A DNA stretch of 10,422 bases from Coleofasciculus sp. S288 (lineage in GTDB: Bacteria > Cyanobacteriota > Cyanobacteriia > Cyanobacteriales > Coleofasciculaceae): positions 1 through 10,422 of the forward strand of contig JAIUYC010000051.1 in the NCBI GenBank assembly GCA_020216575.1, written 5' to 3'. Both the position numbers and the translations under genes were made by a program. A model generated the notes under the pieces. The model saw only the letters and a program-made list of their open reading frames with translations. It was not told the DNA's origin and did no database searches. Below are positions 6,095 to 10,422 of the stretch, in pieces. Position 1 is the stretch's first letter, and each line of letters begins with the position of its first letter.

Positions 6095-6123
6095 TTGACA
6101 AAGTGACAGTTTTAGTTTTGGAT
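6095..6123 (+). promoter_or_regulatory. Possible sigma-70 type promoter for the DEP/anmK pair
   Basis: A consensus -35 TTGACA (6095-6100) is followed after exactly 17 bp by TTGGAT (6118-6123), a poor -10 matching TATAAT at three positions. The spacing and location, about 44 bp before the start codon at 6167, are right, but the weak -10 keeps this tentative. Confidence 0.3.
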
Positions 6124-6166
6124 TTGATCGCACCCTTGGATATTCTTTTCGCTATGGTCAAGTCCT

Positions 6167-6706
6167 ATGCTTATTCTCAACAGCAAACAAGTGAAGTATT
6201 GCCATGTTCTCCGTCAGGCAGGAGGACAGGTTGAGAGAGTACCAGGAGTAGCTTATCAAGGAAAGCTTTTTGTTAAAGGTGAATCCTATGGTCAACACCA
6301 GAAACAAGAAGCAATTAGCCGGGGTCGTCAACTAATTTTGCAACAGGACAAGCAACTTTTATTCCTGGTCGTTGAAGACCCAATAGGCTTTACTCTTTGG
6401 TATCAAGATGACCGAGTACAGCTAGCGGCTGAAGTATCCACGATTAACCTTGAGAAACTGGTGACTCAGATGCGGGGTGTGGAGGGACTCCAAATCGAAG
6501 ACCGTTGGTATCATCTGCAACTTTATCCTAGATGTTTTGTTGGTCACGAAGCAGTGATGTGGATGAGCAAACATCTCCAGTTTTCTCGAACCGAAGCGGT
6601 TGAGTTAGGACAACGGCTGATTGATGAAAAGTGGATTCATCATGTTGTCGATGAACATCCGTTTCGAGAGGGTTACTTTTTCTACCGCTTTTATTTGGAT
6701 GAATAA
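6167..6706 (+). CDS. DEP-domain protein
   Basis: This 179-residue protein has two parts. Residues 1-90 are a mixed alpha/beta segment with [10 protein letters not shown], a Gln-rich stretch ([18 protein letters not shown]) and [17 protein letters not shown] do not recognise it as a named domain. Residues 97-177 match a DEP domain (Dishevelled, Egl-10, Pleckstrin), with the [10 protein letters not shown] helix (124-133), an [18 protein letters not shown] helix and the closing beta hairpin [15 protein letters not shown] domains in eukaryotes mediate membrane or receptor targeting in signalling; bacterial roles are mostly unknown. There is no signal peptide or membrane helix. It lies 44 bp upstream of the anmK ATG, same strand, suggesting cotranscription. 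The DEP call is fairly confident; any function is open. Confidence 0.87.
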   Translation: MLILNSKQVKYCHVLRQAGGQVERVPGVAYQGKLFVKGESYGQHQKQEAISRGRQLILQQDKQLLFLVVEDPIGFTLWYQDDRVQLAAEVSTINLEKLVTQMRGVEGLQIEDRWYHLQLYPRCFVGHEAVMWMSKHLQFSRTEAVELGQRLIDEKWIHHVVDEHPFREGYFFYRFYLDE

Positions 6707-6750
6707 GGTGTAAATTGGTAGCCATCCAACATCGCAACTTTACGATTGAG

Positions 6751-7932
6751 ATGATTTGTGTAATTGGTCTAATGAGCGGCACGTCGGTAGATGGCATCGA
6801 TGCGGCTGTAGTAGAAATTGTTGGGAAAGATGTCGATCTGAACGTAGAACTACTAGCTGGAGCAACGTATCCTTATCCGCCTGCTTTGAGAGAGCAAATT
6901 CTTGCTGTCTGTGCTGGTGCGGCTCTTTCAATGGTTCAATTAGCTGAATTAGATGATGCGATCGCCTTTCACTTTGCTCAAGCAGCACAAAAGATTCAAA
7001 TTGGCAACCCCACAGCCGATCTAATTGGCTCCCACGGTCAAACAGTTTACCACCGACCTCCTAGACTCCAGAGCAATGAACGGACTTCGCTCTCTCACCC
7101 CATCACTCCACTGGGATACAGCTATCAATTGGGACGGGGAGAGGTGATTGCTCAGCTAACTGGAATTAAAACAGTCAGCAATTTCCGAACTGCTGATATT
7201 GCGGTTGGGGGACAAGGTGCGCCGCTTGTATCAAAAGTTGATACTTATTTGTTCTCGTCACCGACTCAGCACCGATGCGTCCAGAATATCGGAGGAATCG
7301 GGAATGTAACGTATCTTCCAGCACGTCAAGGCAACTGGATAGAACAAGTTTGCGGTTGGGATACCGGACCGGGCAATGCTCTTTTGGACTTAGCCGTACA
7401 GCATTTCACAAATGGTAGCCAAACCTATGATAAAGACGGCAACTGGGCGCGTCAGGGGACTCCATGCGAGGCGTTGGTTAAACAGTGGCTCACTCAAGAC
7501 TTTTTTCAGATACCGCCGCCGAAATCAACTGGACGGGAGTTATTTGGCGTGGATTACCTGAACCAATGTTTAGCAGAGAGTGCAGCTTATAACCTGACGC
7601 CTGCTGACCTATTGGCAACGCTAACCGAACTAACGGCTACCTCAATTGCTCACAGCTACCGCAGTTTCTTGCCCCAAATGCCTGATGAAGTGTTTTTAGC
7701 CGGTGGTGGCAGCCGAAATCTCTATTTGAAGCAACGCCTGCAAACCCTGCTGAACCCTGTGCAGGTATTAACAACTGATGAAGTCGGAGTCAGTGCGGAG
7801 TTTAAAGAAGCGATCGCGTTTGCAGTTTTGGCTCATTGGCGTACTCTAGGATTCCCCGGCAATCTACCCCAAGTGACTGGAGCCTCTGGTGATGTGTTAT
7901 TAGGCAACATTTATTCTCCTGCTGCTGTCTGA
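6751..7932 (+). CDS. anmK: Anhydro-N-acetylmuramic acid kinase
   Basis: This 393-residue enzyme converts 1,6-anhydro-MurNAc, released from the wall by lytic transglycosylases, to MurNAc-6-phosphate with ATP. It opens the anhydro ring in the same step, in cytosolic peptidoglycan recycling. AnmK landmarks are complete: the N-terminal phosphate loop [12 protein letters not shown] (7-18), SHGQTVYH (94-101), [16 protein letters not shown] (145-159), [10 protein letters not shown] (179-188), DTGPGN with the expected catalytic Asp (204-209), KSTGRE (258-263) and AGGGSRN (317-323). The frame also opens from a TTG at 6715, but [12 protein letters not shown] from ATG 6751 is the usual N-terminus. A HIP1 site falls in the gene near each end. 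It is probably cotranscribed with the DEP gene. Length is normal and nothing is missing. Confidence 0.96.
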   Translation: MICVIGLMSGTSVDGIDAAVVEIVGKDVDLNVELLAGATYPYPPALREQILAVCAGAALSMVQLAELDDAIAFHFAQAAQKIQIGNPTADLIGSHGQTVYHRPPRLQSNERTSLSHPITPLGYSYQLGRGEVIAQLTGIKTVSNFRTADIAVGGQGAPLVSKVDTYLFSSPTQHRCVQNIGGIGNVTYLPARQGNWIEQVCGWDTGPGNALLDLAVQHFTNGSQTYDKDGNWARQGTPCEALVKQWLTQDFFQIPPPKSTGRELFGVDYLNQCLAESAAYNLTPADLLATLTELTATSIAHSYRSFLPQMPDEVFLAGGGSRNLYLKQRLQTLLNPVQVLTTDEVGVSAEFKEAIAFAVLAHWRTLGFPGNLPQVTGASGDVLLGNIYSPAAV

Positions 7933-8080
7933 ACTGTCACAAAAAGCTGTAGGACTCCGGTTATACTTGACTTACCGCCTTTAATCCTCATCTATGCCAC
8001 TCAAGCAGTTAGTCCGGGCAGCTAATTGCTAATCTTAGTATGGAGAGAGAGGAAGATTCTCGATAGGCAAGGGTAGCACT

Positions 8081-8539
8081 GTGGGTCACACCTTTTTGAT
8101 GGAGCCAGGACGCTGGACGCTCCAAGGAACCTGGCTAGAGCGTAATGGCATGCCAATTGTTGTTAAAGGTAAGACTGTTATTGTCTGGGATAACGATCAC
8201 TGGTTTAGGATGGTCACCAGATTAGTCTTTCCCGACAGTGATCGAGAAGATATTTCTTTTCAGTATCGGGGGCGTCTTGATATCGGGGAGCGTCAATACA
8301 CGTTTGTCTTGCAGCATAGTGTATTAGGTCGTGTTGAGGGCGAGGGCTGGGTGGCTCCAGACTCCATTGTGCAACGCTACTGGGTCTTGGGCGATCGCCA
8401 ACGGCGCAGTGGATTTGAGACAAGACACCGACTCAATGACAACACCTACTACCTCTCTAGTGGCATTATGGCAGGTCACTATCTGACCAGCACAATGGAA
8501 GCAACTCTGGAGCGTCAGCCAGAATCACACTATGCTTGA
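8081..8539 (+). CDS. Conserved-looking hypothetical protein, predicted beta-rich
   Basis: I do not recognise this 152-residue protein. Its pattern of short alternating hydrophobic strands, such as GRWTLQGTWLE, KTVIVWDNDHWFRMVTRLVF, ISFQYRGRLDIGERQYTFVLQHSVLGRVEGEGWV and SIVQRYWVLGD, suggests a beta barrel or sandwich, perhaps lipocalin-like. Seven Trp residues and many Arg stand out. No signal peptide or membrane helix is present. The GTG start at 8081 has AAGGG (8069-8073) 7 bases upstream; ATG 8099 is an alternative that begins MEPGRWTLQG. It has a HIP1 site (8391) and ordinary codon use for the window, which supports a real gene. It lies between anmK (148-bp gap) and the kinase (118-bp gap). 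Confidence 0.75.
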   Translation: MGHTFLMEPGRWTLQGTWLERNGMPIVVKGKTVIVWDNDHWFRMVTRLVFPDSDREDISFQYRGRLDIGERQYTFVLQHSVLGRVEGEGWVAPDSIVQRYWVLGDRQRRSGFETRHRLNDNTYYLSSGIMAGHYLTSTMEATLERQPESHYA

Positions 8540-8657
8540 ACTCAGATAGTGTGGTGAATTCAACTCAATTGAGAAGCAAGCAAGAGCGCTGCGGCTTGCG
8601 AGATGTAACTTATGTAGATATTCGTTCCACCACTGCTCCAAGCTGTCAGTACCAAAG

Positions 8658-10196
8658 ATGATGACGGACCCTAATTCTGGTCGCTTACTCGCTAATCGCT
8701 ATCAACTCAATGAGTTGATAGGCAAAGGCGCTATGGGTCGGGTGTATCAAGCTAAAGATATGTTGCTAGGAGGTGTGATTGTTGCCGTCAAGTTTCTCTC
8801 CCAGACATTACTGAACAATAAAATGCGCGATCGCTTTTCTCGAGAAGCCACCATCTGTGCACTGCTCGGTGAAAAAAGCAATCATATTGTTCGCGTGAGG
8901 GACTATGGCGTGGACGAGAACGAGATTCCGTTCTACGTCATGGAATACTTGGAAGGACAGAGTTTAAGCGAAATCATTCGACAGCAACCCCTCAACTTAG
9001 CTCGGTTTCTGAATATTACTAGCCAAATTTGTTTGGGGCTGCAAGCGGCTCACAAGGGAGTCCCCATTAACGGTCAAACTACCCCCATCATTCATCGGGA
9101 TATTAAGCCAAGTAATATTATTGTTATTCAAGATGACTCTTTCGGGGAACTCGTCAAAATCCTCGATTTTGGAATTGCCAAGCTTGTCCAAGCTGACAGC
9201 ACTCAAACTCATTCATTCATGGGTACTCTCGCCTATTGTTCGCCAGAACAAATGGAGGGCAAAGAACTCGATAAACGCTCAGACATTTACAGTCTAGGCG
9301 TGATCATGTTTGAGATGGTCACGGGTGAGATGCCGATTCTGGCAGAAACAAATTCCTTTGGTAGCTGGTACAAAGCGCATCACTTTACCCCACCTCGCTC
9401 GTTTGAATCCGTTAACCCCAACCTGAAACGACTGCCAAAGCCCTTAGAGAATCTAGTGATGAGCTGTCTGGCAAAAGATGCGATCGCTCGTCCTCAAAGT
9501 GCCGAGGAAGTCCTGCGAGCCTTAAAAGCGATCGAGGAGCGCGTTGATCGAGGAGTGCAGTTGGGGCGGCGGATTGGAATAGCACTGGCGGAATTGCCAG
9601 TTTCGCCTAAATCAAAAGTCAAGCGCGTCCTCTCAATTGATGAAATTTGCCGACAGACATCCTGGCCTAACAACAAACCCCACGCGGAAATTGTCTTTCC
9701 CCATATCATTCGCACTAGTCGGGAAGTTGTAGCCACCCTTTGGGTAATGCTCCAAAAACAAGACATTGAGAACCGACAAGTTAGCACCCGTTACAACCAA
9801 TTCCTGTGCGTGATGATTCCCCATCCGATGGTGCTGTGGATTACTGTCCTGCATAACCGTGAGCATGGCGCTCGTTGGCTTCCTTGGTATTTGGATCTCA
9901 AAACCGATTTAGCTCAGAAAATTCTTAGACTCTTAGGAGAAACTGGGAGCTACCGCATTCTGTTCTTTGCCTTAACAGAGCCAGAACGCTGTGCCAACGT
10001 GATGAGTTCAACCATTGCTCCAGCTCAACGCCAAATGTTGCTTGAATGGGCAAATGCAAGTCAGACTTTAAAAGCAGTGGGTCAGCCCCAGTTGAGTAAA
10101 AAAATCCTAAAGCAGGAATATGAAAAGCTTAAGCCTAAAATTTTAATGAAGTTGGAAGCCGTTCATACCGACTATCCCACCGATATCTCTGGATGA
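8658..10196 (+). CDS. Hanks-type Ser/Thr protein kinase with unknown C-terminal domain
   Basis: The protein has 512 residues. An N-terminal eukaryotic-like kinase domain spans about 15-290. It has the glycine loop GKGAMGRVY (22-30), ATP-binding Lys45 in VAVK, a candidate alphaC Glu63, the catalytic loop HRDIKPSN (146-153), DFG (170-172), SPE in place of APE (195-197), Asp209 in SDIYSLGV and the ARP arginine (278). All catalytic residues are present, so it should be active on Ser/Thr. Residues about 295-500 form a second region I cannot assign, with EIVFPHIIRTSREVVATLWVML (344-365), a hydrophobic strand pair near 382-398 and RILFFALTEPERCANVM (433-449). No transmembrane helix, PASTA, WD40, TPR or GAF segment is visible. 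ATGs at 8658 and 8661 are equivalent starts. It is apparently monocistronic. Confidence 0.95.
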   Translation: MMTDPNSGRLLANRYQLNELIGKGAMGRVYQAKDMLLGGVIVAVKFLSQTLLNNKMRDRFSREATICALLGEKSNHIVRVRDYGVDENEIPFYVMEYLEGQSLSEIIRQQPLNLARFLNITSQICLGLQAAHKGVPINGQTTPIIHRDIKPSNIIVIQDDSFGELVKILDFGIAKLVQADSTQTHSFMGTLAYCSPEQMEGKELDKRSDIYSLGVIMFEMVTGEMPILAETNSFGSWYKAHHFTPPRSFESVNPNLKRLPKPLENLVMSCLAKDAIARPQSAEEVLRALKAIEERVDRGVQLGRRIGIALAELPVSPKSKVKRVLSIDEICRQTSWPNNKPHAEIVFPHIIRTSREVVATLWVMLQKQDIENRQVSTRYNQFLCVMIPHPMVLWITVLHNREHGARWLPWYLDLKTDLAQKILRLLGETGSYRILFFALTEPERCANVMSSTIAPAQRQMLLEWANASQTLKAVGQPQLSKKILKQEYEKLKPKILMKLEAVHTDYPTDISG

Positions 10197-10358
10197 AGGG
10201 AATAGCGATCGCTCTCCTCCTTTCGTTCGCTAATCTAATTATCTCGTAGAGGCTACAATTTCAACTTTTCAAAAGAAATAACTTGCCTCAGGAGCATCAA
10301 CCCCTTCAGCAAGCTACATAGATTATTGAGCACTCAGAGTAGTTTCAGATTTGCGATT

Positions 10359-10422
10359 AATCCAAAATCGTTCGACTGAACTTCGACAAGACTTCGGCGT
10401 GAGGCTTCGACGGTGAGCGCTC
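10359..10422 (-). repeat. Inverted copy of the 408-451 dispersed repeat (runs off window)
   Basis: Bases 10359-10402 are the exact reverse complement of 408-451 (44 of 44). After that the copies diverge, but GAGCGCTC reappears at 10415-10422, as it does at 402-409. The element continues past the window edge. It lies downstream of the kinase gene, in a 226-bp stretch (10197-10422) that also holds a HIP1 site (10205-10212) and no gene. Confidence 0.85.

Noticed and set aside
6715..6750. TTG 6715 as the anmK start
   Set aside because: Known AnmK proteins begin immediately before the GLMSGTS loop, as ATG 6751 does; the 12 extra residues look like read-through of the gap.
9494..9866. Two antisense frames within the kinase gene
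   Set aside because: Shadows of the strongly supported kinase frame, with no start context or protein-like composition.

Overview
The window looks like a piece of a cyanobacterial chromosome, probably from a filamentous, repeat-rich species. The main evidence is ten copies of the HIP1 octamer GCGATCGC in 10.4 kb, starting at 48, 1446, 2271, 4792, 6958, 7810, 8391, 8827, 9480 and 10205. This is about one per kb and far above chance. Short heptanucleotide tandem repeats in the intergenic gaps, dispersed palindromic repeats, a small TA-flanked MITE-like element, an orphan pheS and cyanobacteria-like protein sequences agree with this. The species cannot be named from the sequence alone.

Layout. 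1-317 (+) is the 3' end of an MFS transporter. 318-511 is a repeat-filled gap between convergent genes. 512-1516 (-) is pheS. 1517-2104 has no convincing gene but holds heptad arrays and nested inverted repeats. 2105-3685 (+) is a GMC-family flavin oxidoreductase with an unusual cysteine cluster. 3856-4967 (+) is a tight three-gene cluster: two small overlapping membrane proteins that appear to be diverged copies of each other (DUF1622 type) and a GFA-fold zinc protein. A 92-bp MITE-like insertion supplies the stop codon of the GFA gene. 5139-5996 (+) is a DUF5996-like protein. 6167-7932 (+) is a DEP-domain protein followed by anmK, probably one operon. 8081-8539 (+) is an unrecognised small protein rich in predicted beta strand. 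8658-10196 (+) is a Hanks-type Ser/Thr kinase with an unrecognised C-terminal domain. The last bases (10359-10422) carry an inverted copy of the repeat found at 408-451.

Functionally the genes are mixed: translation (pheS), peptidoglycan recycling (anmK), redox metabolism (GMC), signalling (kinase, DEP protein) and several uncharacterised families. There is no obvious single pathway, CRISPR array, rRNA, tRNA, integrase or defence cassette. The most interesting structure is the repeat layer, where heptad arrays and a MITE run into the 3' ends of genes and form stop codons or C-terminal residues. The paralogous membrane-protein pair, the Cys-cluster GMC enzyme and the DEP/anmK pairing also merit a second look.
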